NCBI GenBank assembly: GCA_030451965.1
Contig: JAKDNE010000139.1
Coordinates: 1 to 7,970, forward strand
Direction: 5' to 3'
Source of the DNA: Brachybacterium sp.
GTDB taxonomy: Bacteria; Actinomycetota; Actinomycetes; Actinomycetales; Dermabacteraceae
Length of the DNA stretch: 7,970 nt
The notes below the pieces were generated by a model that was given only the letters and a program-made list of their open reading frames with translations, did no database searches and was not told where the DNA came from. Positions within the stretch are counted from its first letter, which is position 1. Every line of letters starts with the position of its first letter. Below are positions 1-6,490 of the stretch, piece by piece. A program made the translations under genes and the position numbers.

Positions 1-1387
1 TGTCCAGCACCACGCGGCCGGCCCGCAGCCGCTGCGCATCCAGCATGCCCAGCCGGTCGCCGTCATCGCCGAGGTATCCCAGCTGGTCCATCAGCCGCTC
101 GGCGTACAGCGCCCACCCCTCGCCGTGCCCGGAGACCCAGCACATCAGCGCCCGCCAGCGGTTCAGGGTGCTGGCCTGCAGGGTCTGCGTGCCCACCTGG
201 AGGTGATGGCCGGGCACGCCCTCGTGGTAGACGGTCGTGGTCTCCAGCCAGGTGTGGAACTCGGTGGTGCCGGCCGGCACGTCCCACCACATCCGGCCCG
301 GCCGCGTGAGGTCCTCGCTGGGTCCCGTGTAGTAGATGCCGCCGGAGCCGGTGCGGGCGATCCGGCACTCCAGCCGCCGCAGCGGCTCGGGAATGTCGAA
401 GTGGGTGCCGGCGAGGTCATCGATCGCCCGGTCGCTGAGGTCCTGCATCCAGGCGCGCAGCTCCTCGGCGCCGTGCAGCACTCGTGAGGGATCGGCGTTC
501 AGCGCCTGCTTCGCGGCCTCGACCGAGCTGCCGCCGCCGTTGCCGGCGCGCTGGTTGATCCGGCGGGCCACCTCCTCCTGCTCGGCGACCACGGAGCGCA
601 GCTCCTCGATGCCCCAGCCGTAGGTCTCATCGATGTCGATCGAGGTGCCCAGGAAGGTGCGAGAGGCCAGCGCGTAGGCGTCGCGCCCCACGGCGTCCTG
701 CTCGGGGGCGCGGGGGGCGAGCTGCTCGAGCGTGTCGGCGAGCTCGAGATAACCCTGTGCGGCGGTGCCGGCGGCCTCGGCGACGCGGTCGCGCTGCGTC
801 GTATCGCCCACCGCGTCACGGGCGAAGTCGGTGAAGAAACCGTCCTCGGCGGCGTAACCGCGGGCCTGCTCCGCACCGAGCAGCAGCTGCCGCCGGGAGG
901 AGAGCACGCCGTGCTCGGCCGCCTCGTGCAGGGACTCGGCCCAGGTGCTGAGCGAGCTCGGCAGCCCGGCCATCCGCTCGGCGATCACCTGCCAGTCCTC
1001 GGCGGTGCCGGTCGGCATCTGGTCGAGCGCGTCGCGGGACTGCAGCGGGGAGGCGAGGTTGTTGACCGAGGCGATGTCGAGCCGCTGCTCGGCACGCTCG
1101 ATCTCCAGGCCCAGGCGCTCGGTGAGCGCGGCCCGGGTGACGGTGTCCACCGCATCCTGGTCCGGGACCTGGGCGGCGCGGGAGAGCAGCGTGCGGGCGG
1201 CGTCCGTGCGCTCGGCGACGGCGACGGGGGAGTAGTCGGTGACCCCGGCGTCGTGGCCGGGAACGCCCAGTGCGGTGGCGAGGAACGGATCCAGCCGGGC
1301 ACTGAGCTCGACGTACTCATCGGCCAGGCGGTCCAGGGACGTGGCGGGACGGGCCGCGGTCGACATGGCAGGAGGGGTCTCGGGCAT
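1..1387 (-). CDS. DUF885 family protein, C-terminus cut by window edge
   Basis: I translated the minus strand from the ATG at 1387-1385; the frame stays open to base 1, giving 462 codons with the C-terminus missing. Two hallmarks of the DUF885 family are present: HEGVPGHHLQ at about residues 388-397 and GHGEGWALYAERL at about 420-432. The first is His/Glu-rich and looks like a metal-binding, HExxH-like motif, so a metallopeptidase-like or hydrolase role is often suggested for the family, but its biochemical function is not established. There is no signal peptide or membrane segment at the N-terminus, so a cytoplasmic protein is expected. Members of this family are typically around 550 residues, so roughly 90 residues probably lie outside the window. 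The start is supported by a TAGACT box seven bases upstream (leaderless). A second in-frame ATG at 1366 has no Shine-Dalgarno. It follows accE on the same strand but probably has its own promoter. Confidence 0.93.
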   Translation of the reverse strand, partial: MPETPPAMSTAARPATSLDRLADEYVELSARLDPFLATALGVPGHDAGVTDYSPVAVAERTDAARTLLSRAAQVPDQDAVDTVTRAALTERLGLEIERAEQRLDIASVNNLASPLQSRDALDQMPTGTAEDWQVIAERMAGLPSSLSTWAESLHEAAEHGVLSSRRQLLLGAEQARGYAAEDGFFTDFARDAVGDTTQRDRVAEAAGTAAQGYLELADTLEQLAPRAPEQDAVGRDAYALASRTFLGTSIDIDETYGWGIEELRSVVAEQEEVARRINQRAGNGGGSSVEAAKQALNADPSRVLHGAEELRAWMQDLSDRAIDDLAGTHFDIPEPLRRLECRIARTGSGGIYYTGPSEDLTRPGRMWWDVPAGTTEFHTWLETTTVYHEGVPGHHLQVGTQTLQASTLNRWRALMCWVSGHGEGWALYAERLMDQLGYLGDDGDRLGMLDAQRLRAGRVVLD

Positions 1388-1394
1388 GCGGCGC

Positions 1395-1400
1395 AGTCTA
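1395..1400 (-). promoter_or_regulatory. -10 box of a leaderless promoter for the DUF885 gene
   Basis: Read on the minus strand this is TAGACT, a match to the actinobacterial TANNNT -10 consensus. Exactly seven bases (1394-1388) separate it from the ATG at 1387, which places the expected transcription start on the A of the start codon. No Shine-Dalgarno lies before this ATG, which fits a leaderless transcript. No TTGACA-like -35 element is evident. Confidence 0.6.
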
Positions 1401-1469
1401 GTGGGCGGCGCGCCGCATCCCGCGCGGCTCCGGAACGAGTTCAGGCCTGACGGACGGCCGCTGGCGCAC

Positions 1470-1775
1470 TCAACGGTCGGAGAACTGCCAGGCGGCGGGA
1501 GAGGGACGGCCGCGCAGGCCGTGGGCGCGCGGATGGCAGTGCACGGCGTCGTTCCACGCGCCTGCACCGGTACCGCTGCCCTCTGCGAGCTGTCGCTCCT
1601 CTGCCTCGAGCCGGCTGGTCACGCTCATCGCGGAGACCACCACCGCGATGGCGGCGAGCTCGTCATCGCGCAGATAGCCCTGCACCAGACGCACATCGGA
1701 GGGGCTCACGGCCGGGGCCTCCTCGGTGCCGGCAGCGGCCCCCGTGGCGGGGCCGAAGGATCGAGGGGCGCTCAC
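1470..1775 (-). CDS. accE: acyl-CoA carboxylase epsilon subunit
   Basis: A 101-residue protein beginning with the GTG at 1775-1773, whose bases overlap the accD stop codon as GTGA. Its layout is that of the small actinobacterial epsilon subunits: a poorly conserved Ala/Gly/Pro-rich N-terminus (about 1-25), a conserved helix around residues 28-50 (VRLVQGYLRDDELAAIAVVV), and a short C-terminal segment containing Trp near the end (PAAWQFSDR). Epsilon subunits bind the beta subunit and stabilise or stimulate the acyl-CoA carboxylase complex; they have no catalytic site. Position directly after the beta subunit is the usual one for this gene. There is no strong Shine-Dalgarno before the GTG, so translation is probably coupled to accD termination. 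The identity rests on the helix pattern, the size and the context, because family conservation is low. Confidence 0.88.
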   Translation of the reverse strand: MSAPRSFGPATGAAAGTEEAPAVSPSDVRLVQGYLRDDELAAIAVVVSAMSVTSRLEAEERQLAEGSGTGAGAWNDAVHCHPRAHGLRGRPSPAAWQFSDR

Positions 1776-3361
1776 AGCGGGATGTTCCCGTGCTTCTTGG
1801 TGGGCAGCGAGTCTCTCTTGGTGCGCAGGGCGCGCAGGGCGCGAGCCACTTCGAGGCGGGTCTCGGCGGGACGGATCACGCCGTCGATCCAGCCGCGCTC
1901 GGCTGCGGTGTACGGGGTGGCGAACTGCTCCTCGTACTCGGCCTCGAACTGGGCACGAGCGGCTCCGACATCGCCACCCTGCTCGGTGACCTCCCGCAGA
2001 TCGCCGCGGTGGAGGATGTTCACCGCGCCCTGCGAGCCCATCACCGCGATCTGCGCGGTGGGCCAGGCGAGGTTGATGTCCGCCCCCAGCTCCTTGGAGC
2101 CCATCACGATGTAGGCACCGCCGTAGGCCTTGCGGGTGATGACGGTGATCAGCGGGACCGTCGCCTCGGCGTAGGCGTACAGCAGCTTCGCGCCGCGGCG
2201 GATGATGCCGCCGTACTCCTGGTCGGTCCCGGGCAGGAAGCCGGGCACGTCCACGAAGGTCAGCACCGGGATGTTGTTGGCGTCGCACAGGCGCACGAAG
2301 CGGGCCGCCTTCTCCGAGGCGTCGATGTCCAGCGTGCCTGCCAGGTACGAGGGCTGGTTGGCGATGATGCCGACGCTGTACCCCTCGACACGGCCGAAGC
2401 CGGCCAGGATGTTCTGTGCGAACAGCGGCTGGACCTCGAGGAACTCCTCGTCGTCGAGCACCGTTCGCAGCACCGAGAGCATGTCGTAAGGCTGGTTCGG
2501 CGAGTCCGGCACCAGCGTGTCCAGCGCGATGTCCGAGGGGGTGAGATCCTCCTCGAAGGGGGCCGGGAACGAGGGCGCCGGGCTCAGCGTGTTGGCCGGG
2601 AGATAACTCAGCAGATCCTTGACGTACTCGATGGCCTCGGCCTCGTCGGGGGCCATGTAGTGGGCGACGCCGGAGCGGGAGGAATGGGTGCGCGCCCCGC
2701 CGAGCTCCTCGAAGCCCACGTCCTCGCCGGTGACGGTGCGGATCACGTCCGGGCCGGTGATGAACATGTGGGAGGTCTTCTCGACCATCACGATGATGTC
2801 CGTCAGCGCCGGGGAGTACACGGCGCCGCCCGCGGCCGGGCCCATGATCAGGGAGATCTGCGGGATCACCCCGGAAGCTCGGGTGTTGCGCTTGAAGATG
2901 CCGGCGAACATGGCCAGCGAGGCCACGCCCTCCTGGATGCGGGCGCCGCCGCCATCGAGGATGCCGATGATCGGCACTCCCGTGCTCAGGGCGAGATCCT
3001 GGATCTTCTGGATCTTGCGGCCGTGGGCCTCACCGAGCGAACCGCCGAAGACGGTGAAGTCCTGCGAGTACACGCAGACCTGACGGCCGTCGATGGTCCC
3101 GTAGCCGGTGATGATCCCATCACCGTCGGGGCGCCTGCGATCGATGCCGAAGTTGCGGGCCTGATGACGCACGAAACGATCGGTCTCCACGAAGGAGCCG
3201 TCGTCCAACAGGTCCGAGATGCGCTCGCGGGCCGTCTTCTTGCCACGGGCGTGCTGCTTCTGCACCGCGATCTCATCAGCGGCGGCGACCGCGGCGGCAT
3301 CGCGCTCGCGCAGATCCTCGACTCGCTGGGCGGTGGTGAGCGGCCGCGGGGCGTCGGTCAC
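1772..3361 (-). CDS. accD: acyl-CoA carboxylase beta (carboxyltransferase) subunit
   Basis: A 529-residue carboxyltransferase that moves CO2 from carboxybiotin on the alpha subunit to an acyl-CoA, giving malonyl- and/or methylmalonyl-CoA in the cytoplasm. The two crotonase-like halves are complete: GGGARIQEG at about 137-145 belongs to the first oxyanion-hole region, and RKAYGGAYIVMGSK at about 410-423 to the second. The C-terminus KKHGNIPL is typical of actinobacterial beta subunits. Residue 418 is Ile, at the position aligned with residue 422 of the Streptomyces coelicolor enzymes, where AccB has Ile and the propionyl-specific PccB has Asp; this favours a broad or acetyl-accepting enzyme. 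I chose the GTG at 3361 because AGGAGG lies four bases upstream. The ATG at 3394, which would add 11 residues, has only a weak GGA. The gene is transcribed divergently from birA and overlaps accE by four bases. Confidence 0.97.
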   Translation of the reverse strand: MTDAPRPLTTAQRVEDLRERDAAAVAAADEIAVQKQHARGKKTARERISDLLDDGSFVETDRFVRHQARNFGIDRRRPDGDGIITGYGTIDGRQVCVYSQDFTVFGGSLGEAHGRKIQKIQDLALSTGVPIIGILDGGGARIQEGVASLAMFAGIFKRNTRASGVIPQISLIMGPAAGGAVYSPALTDIIVMVEKTSHMFITGPDVIRTVTGEDVGFEELGGARTHSSRSGVAHYMAPDEAEAIEYVKDLLSYLPANTLSPAPSFPAPFEEDLTPSDIALDTLVPDSPNQPYDMLSVLRTVLDDEEFLEVQPLFAQNILAGFGRVEGYSVGIIANQPSYLAGTLDIDASEKAARFVRLCDANNIPVLTFVDVPGFLPGTDQEYGGIIRRGAKLLYAYAEATVPLITVITRKAYGGAYIVMGSKELGADINLAWPTAQIAVMGSQGAVNILHRGDLREVTEQGGDVGAARAQFEAEYEEQFATPYTAAERGWIDGVIRPAETRLEVARALRALRTKRDSLPTKKHGNIPL

Positions 3362-3365
3362 GGAG

Positions 3366-3371
3366 CCTCCT
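3366..3371 (-). promoter_or_regulatory. Shine-Dalgarno deciding the accD start
   Basis: The minus strand reads AGGAGG, four bases before the GTG at 3361. It lies inside the reading frame of the longer ATG-started alternative (3394), so it argues that the GTG is the true start. Confidence 0.75.
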
Positions 3372-3418
3372 GCTGCGGCCTGCGAGGCCGCCATCTGTTC
3401 CGGCGGATGGACACCGGG

Positions 3419-3424
3419 ATACTA
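3419..3424 (-). promoter_or_regulatory. candidate -10 box for the accD-accE transcript
   Basis: The minus strand reads TAGTAT, a TANNNT match in the only AT-containing patch of the divergent intergenic region. A start about seven bases downstream (near 3412, a G on this strand) would give a leader of about 50 bases containing the accD Shine-Dalgarno. No convincing -35 element is visible. Confidence 0.45.
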
Positions 3425-3428
3425 CGCT
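3423..3428 (+). promoter_or_regulatory. candidate -10 box for the birA-cya transcript
   Basis: TACGCT matches TANNNT and overlaps the opposite-strand accD -10 candidate by two bases. Transcription from here would give a leader of roughly 110 bases before birA. No other TANNNT-like site was seen between here and the birA start. There is no clear -35. Confidence 0.35.
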
Positions 3429-3548
3429 ACCCACGTCCGACGGCGACGGCCGGTCCTCCGACCGCGCGTGCCGTCACGGGGTGCAGGGCAGAGCGCCGGG
3501 CACGACACAGCAGGGCCGGCGAGACACGACAGGGGAGGGCGAGGCGTG

Positions 3549-4475
3549 ATGGGACGTACGGACACCGCACCGCAGGAGCCGCTCGAGATCCTTCGCCTGG
3601 ATGCGGTGGCCTCGACCCAGGACGAGGCCGCCCGGCGCGCCGCCGATGGGCAGCAGGTGCCCTTCGCACTCACCGCCCGGCACCAGAGCGGCGGTCGGGG
3701 CCGGCTGGGCCGACCCTTCACGAGCCCCGACGGCGCGAGTCTCGCCCTCACCTACGTCCACCGCAGCCGGCTCGCACCGGACCGCCGCGGGTGGTTCTCC
3801 CTGGCCGCCGGGGTCGCGGCGATCGCCGCTCTCGGGCAGGTGCTCGGGGACACCGGGGCCCGGCAGAACCGGATCGGGCTGAAGTGGCCCAACGATCTGC
3901 ACACCGGGGATGGTCGCAAGCTCGGCGGGATCCTCGTCGAGGCTCGCGGCCCGGACCTCGTGCTGCTGGGCATCGGCGTGAACCTGCGCGGGCCGGTCCT
4001 GCAGGCCGATGGTCGTGCGGTGCCCGGTGCGGCGTGGCTGCGTGGCGTCGACGGCGTGCAGCCGGGCGGCGACGAGATGACGGCTGTCGGCAGGGAGCCG
4101 GACGGAGCGCTCCGGGAGAGCCTCGAGTCCGCTCTGGCCACCTCACTGTCGACGGAGCTGGCCCGGCTGGAGTCCGCAGAGGGAGACGGGGTCTCGGCCG
4201 GCACGCACGGGCGCTACACTATGACGTGCCTCACACTGGGGCGTGCGGTGCGGGTCGACCCCCTGGGGGAGACGGGAACGGGCGGAGCGCACCCGCCCTC
4301 CCTGCACGGCATCGCCCAGGCGATCGATGCGCACGGCCGTCTGGTGGTCGACCTCGCGGGAGGCGCCAGGACGGCGGTGGACATCGGCGATGTGCGGCAT
4401 CTGCGACCGGACGGACCCGCCCGGCCCACGACACAAGATGCGATGGGCATCGAGCAGGAGGAGCACGGCACGTGA
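3549..4475 (+). CDS. birA: biotin--[acetyl-CoA carboxylase] ligase, without DNA-binding domain
   Basis: A 308-residue biotin protein ligase that makes biotinyl-AMP and transfers biotin to the BCCP lysine of acyl-CoA carboxylase alpha subunits. Visible motifs in order: STQDEA (22-27), the adenylate-binding loop GGRGRLGR (48-55), KWPND (112-116), GRKLGGILVE (122-131, with the conserved Lys124), GIGVNL (141-146), and a C-terminal SH3-like domain (about 228-275) with HGIAQAIDAHGRLVVDL. The catalytic core starts almost at the N-terminus, so the winged-helix repressor domain of E. coli BirA is absent and it should not regulate transcription. A stretch around 150-185 is low-complexity and looks like a variable loop. 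The preceding codon is an in-frame GTG (3546), giving tandem starts; GGGGAGGG at 3532-3539 could serve either. It lies divergent from accD, whose complex it serves, and overlaps cya by four bases. Confidence 0.96.
   Translation: MGRTDTAPQEPLEILRLDAVASTQDEAARRAADGQQVPFALTARHQSGGRGRLGRPFTSPDGASLALTYVHRSRLAPDRRGWFSLAAGVAAIAALGQVLGDTGARQNRIGLKWPNDLHTGDGRKLGGILVEARGPDLVLLGIGVNLRGPVLQADGRAVPGAAWLRGVDGVQPGGDEMTAVGREPDGALRESLESALATSLSTELARLESAEGDGVSAGTHGRYTMTCLTLGRAVRVDPLGETGTGGAHPPSLHGIAQAIDAHGRLVVDLAGGARTAVDIGDVRHLRPDGPARPTTQDAMGIEQEEHGT
4456..4461 (+). promoter_or_regulatory. Shine-Dalgarno for cya inside birA
   Basis: AGGAGG lies ten bases before the GTG at 4472, within the last codons of birA. 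Together with the GTGA overlap it supports the GTG start. The in-frame ATG at 4484 has GGAGG only one base upstream, which is too close. Confidence 0.6.
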
Positions 4476-5674
4476 GCGGAGGCATGGAAGACCTGGAGAA
4501 CGCCACGGATCCCGTAGGGGCCACCCCGGAGGGGGAACCGTCGGCGCCGCAGGAGGCCGTCCCGGTCGAGACCGCGGAGCTGCCCGACCTCTCGCAGGAC
4601 GACGCCGGTGCAGGTTCCCTGGACGATCAGGAGATCCTCGACCTCAACCGTCGCTTCGCAGCCGTGCGCCGCAGCGTCGGCGCGCTCGAGAAGATCCTGC
4701 TGCAGGGCCCGCGAAAGTACTCCCGCCGCGATCTCGCCCAGCAGCAGGACATCCCGGAGCGGCTCACCTCGGTCTACTGGCGATCGCTCGGCTTCACCCC
4801 GGTCGACGAGGACACCGTGGTGTTCACCGACGAGGATGCCTATTCGATCGGTGACCTGGCCGCGATCGTCGAGGAGGGCGTGATCAGCGAGCGCGCCTTC
4901 GCCAGCATCTCCCGCGGCATGGGCTTCCACATGGGTCGCCTGGCGATGTGGATCACAGAGGCGCTGGTGGACGAGGCGAAGTATGCCGACGGGCTCGACG
5001 ACGCCGAAGCTCGCCAGCAGATGCTCGACTCCATCCCGGAGCTGCTGGAGACCTTCGAGTCCCAGGTGATGTACACCTTCCGCCGCCAGCTGTCCGCCTA
5101 TGCGGCCCGTGCCGGCAGCGAGGTGCTGCACCGTGACACCGACGAGCTGTTCCCGTTGCAGCGGGCCATCGGCTTCGCCGACCTGGTCCAGTTCACCCGG
5201 CTCGCCCAGGACCTGCCCGGCACGGAGCTCGCCGACATGGTGGGCCGTTTCGAGTCGCTCAGCCGTGACGTCATCTCCGTCGGCGGCGGCCGGGTGGTCA
5301 AGACCGTCGGCGACGAGATCATGTTCCTGGCCGACACGCCGGAGGACGGTGCGCAGATCGCCGTCAGCCTCGCCGAGGCGATCACCGAGTCCCCGGACCT
5401 CCCGCCGATCAGGGTGGGCCTGGCCTGGGGGTCGATGTTCTCCCGCTACGGGGATGTCTTCGGCCCGATCGTGAACCTCGCCGCCCGTATGGAGTCGGTC
5501 GCCCGGCCCGGCGCGGTGCTGGTCGATGCGGAGACCTGTGCCGCGGTCGAGCAGGCGCTGCCCGGCGGTTTCTCGTTCACCGACGGCGAGGAGGTCGAGC
5601 TCCACGGGATCGGTGACATCCACGTCCAGGAGATGCGGCGCGACCGTTCCGCCCCACTGGATCTGGGCCTGTGA
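4472..5674 (+). CDS. cya: class III adenylate cyclase with N-terminal regulatory domain (Rv1264 type)
   Basis: A 400-residue soluble cyclase predicted to make cAMP from ATP. An acidic, Pro/Ala-rich leader (1-50) is followed by a helical regulatory region (about 55-220) with ALEKILLQGPRKYSRRDLAQ and the WRSLGF segment, resembling the autoinhibitory N-domain of mycobacterial Rv1264. The catalytic domain (about 229-385) has every canonical residue: metal-binding Asp237 (GFADLVQFT) and Asp281 (VGDE), adenine-selecting Lys277 and Asp328 (GDVFG), and transition-state Asn335 and Arg339 (NLAAR). The spacings match Rv1264 as I recall it, and total length is close to its 397 residues. The Lys/Asp pair argues for ATP over GTP. 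One catalytic domain means it must act as a homodimer. No membrane segment is seen. Start is the GTG overlapping the birA stop, so translation is coupled to the biotin ligase. In Rv1264 the N-domain confers pH regulation; that this one does is inference. Confidence 0.94.
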   Translation: MSGGMEDLENATDPVGATPEGEPSAPQEAVPVETAELPDLSQDDAGAGSLDDQEILDLNRRFAAVRRSVGALEKILLQGPRKYSRRDLAQQQDIPERLTSVYWRSLGFTPVDEDTVVFTDEDAYSIGDLAAIVEEGVISERAFASISRGMGFHMGRLAMWITEALVDEAKYADGLDDAEARQQMLDSIPELLETFESQVMYTFRRQLSAYAARAGSEVLHRDTDELFPLQRAIGFADLVQFTRLAQDLPGTELADMVGRFESLSRDVISVGGGRVVKTVGDEIMFLADTPEDGAQIAVSLAEAITESPDLPPIRVGLAWGSMFSRYGDVFGPIVNLAARMESVARPGAVLVDAETCAAVEQALPGGFSFTDGEEVELHGIGDIHVQEMRRDRSAPLDLGL

Positions 5675-5735
5675 ACGCGCCCGGTGACCTCGGCGATGTC
5701 ACGGAGGCCACTGGACCTGTGATGATGGGCCATGC

Positions 5736-5752
5736 CCGGTCGGACACCGGTC
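5736..5752 (+). repeat. direct repeat CCGGTC at 11-base spacing, possible response-regulator site
   Basis: CCGGTC occurs at 5736-5741 and again at 5747-5752, one helical turn apart and just upstream of the expected -35 position of the response-regulator promoter. OmpR/PhoB-family regulators commonly bind tandem direct repeats at this periodicity, so autoregulation is possible. The same stretch also forms a 5-bp stem CGGAC/GTCCG (5741-5745 with 5750-5754) with no T-tract. In such GC-rich DNA chance is a real alternative. Confidence 0.25.
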
Positions 5753-5778
5753 CGGGGCAGATTCTGCTGGCATCGTCT

Positions 5779-5784
5779 TAGGAT
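5779..5784 (+). promoter_or_regulatory. -10 box of a leaderless promoter for the response regulator
   Basis: TAGGAT matches TANNNT, and exactly seven bases (5785-5791) separate it from the GTG at 5792, so the transcript should begin at the start codon. There is no Shine-Dalgarno at this GTG. No clear -35 is present. Confidence 0.6.
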
Positions 5785-5791
5785 GGACCGC

Positions 5792-6487
5792 GTGACACGA
5801 CTGCTTCTCGTCGAGGACGACTCCGCCATCGCTGAACCGCTCTCCCGCGCACTGGACCGGGAGGGGTACACCGTCACGCGCGCCTCCCGGGGGATGGACG
5901 CGCTGGCGATCGCCGCCGGAGCGGAGTCGATCGACCTGGTCATCCTGGATCTCGGCCTGCCCGACCTGGACGGCCTCGAGGTCGCCCGGCGACTGCGCAA
6001 GGGCGGGCTCGAATGCCCGATCCTGATCCTCACCGCCCGCGCGGACGAGGTCGACGCGGTGGTGGGCCTCGACGCCGGCGCCGATGACTACGTCACCAAG
6101 CCCTTCCGTCTCGGAGAGCTGCAGGCCCGCATCCGTGCCCTGATGCGGCGTTCCCAGGCGACAGAGGAGTCCGGCGACACCTTCGACGTCAACGGCGTGA
6201 CCCTGGAGGTCTCCGCCCGCCGCGCCTACGCCGACGGTGAGGAGCTGAGCCTCTCCGCCAAGGAGTACGACCTGCTCACCGTCCTGGTCAGGGAATCCGG
6301 CAGCGTCGTCACCCGCGACGACCTGATGCGCGAGGTGTGGGGTGCGGAGTGGTGGGGCTCCACCAAGACCCTCGACATGCACGTCTCTTGGCTGCGCCGC
6401 AAGCTCGGCGACGACGCCACCGATCCGCGCCGGATCACCACGGTGAGGGGTGTGGGCTTCCGCTTCGAGACCGGCGCGGAGAGCTGA
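5792..6487 (+). CDS. OmpR-family two-component response regulator
   Basis: A 231-residue transcription factor. The receiver domain (about 1-120) has the acidic pocket Glu8/Asp9/Asp10 (LLLVEDD), phospho-acceptor Asp53 (VILDLGLP), Thr81 (LTAR) and Lys103 (TKPF). The winged-helix DNA-binding domain (about 130-227) has SLSAKEYDLLTVLV, the recognition-helix region TLDMHVSWLRRKLG (193-206) and the wing TVRGVGFRF. All key residues are present, so it should be phosphorylatable and DNA-binding. I chose the GTG at 5792 because it is seven bases after a TAGGAT -10 box and gives the usual MTRLLLVEDD N-terminus; upstream in-frame ATGs at 5783 and 5732 would add residues not expected in the family, and the first overlaps the -10 box. 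Its partner kinase starts three bases after the stop. The regulon cannot be told from sequence, and I do not assign a symbol. Confidence 0.96.
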   Translation: MTRLLLVEDDSAIAEPLSRALDREGYTVTRASRGMDALAIAAGAESIDLVILDLGLPDLDGLEVARRLRKGGLECPILILTARADEVDAVVGLDAGADDYVTKPFRLGELQARIRALMRRSQATEESGDTFDVNGVTLEVSARRAYADGEELSLSAKEYDLLTVLVRESGSVVTRDDLMREVWGAEWWGSTKTLDMHVSWLRRKLGDDATDPRRITTVRGVGFRFETGAES

Positions 6488-6490
6488 TCC

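Noticed and set aside
1388..1469. Possible terminator after accE (GCCGC/GCGGC hairpin on the minus strand, and short palindromes such as TCAGGCCTGA at 1441-1450)
   Set aside because: The stem is only 5 bp, there is no T-run, and short GC palindromes are expected by chance at this base composition.
3467..3504. CGTGCC/GGCACG stem in the birA leader as a possible riboswitch or attenuator
   Set aside because: It is a 6-bp stem with a 26-base loop, with no alternative structure and no known riboswitch motif that I recognise.
4215..4223. TACACT followed at once by ATG inside birA, looking like an internal promoter and start
   Set aside because: There is no spacer between the hexamer and the ATG, no start codon at the seven-base position, and the sequence is explained as birA coding for its C-terminal domain.
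1790..4471. Very long open frame on the plus strand running through accD antisense and birA into cya
   Set aside because: High GC content removes stop codons from shadow frames. The part before 4472 is antisense to accD or out of frame with birA and has no domain signal; only the cyclase from 4472 is real.
4214..5623. 469-codon minus-strand open frame opposite cya
   Set aside because: It is antisense to a cyclase with all catalytic residues intact and shows no recognisable domain; it is a shadow frame.
5684..5702. GTGAC...GTCAC inverted repeat downstream of cya, as a possible Crp/cAMP-receptor site or terminator
   Set aside because: The half-sites are 11 bases apart (GTGA to TCAC), whereas Crp-type sites need six, and there is no T-tract for an intrinsic terminator.
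5718..5733. TGTGA half-site upstream of the response regulator as a Crp-type operator
   Set aside because: The second half (GCCAT where TCACA is expected) does not match.
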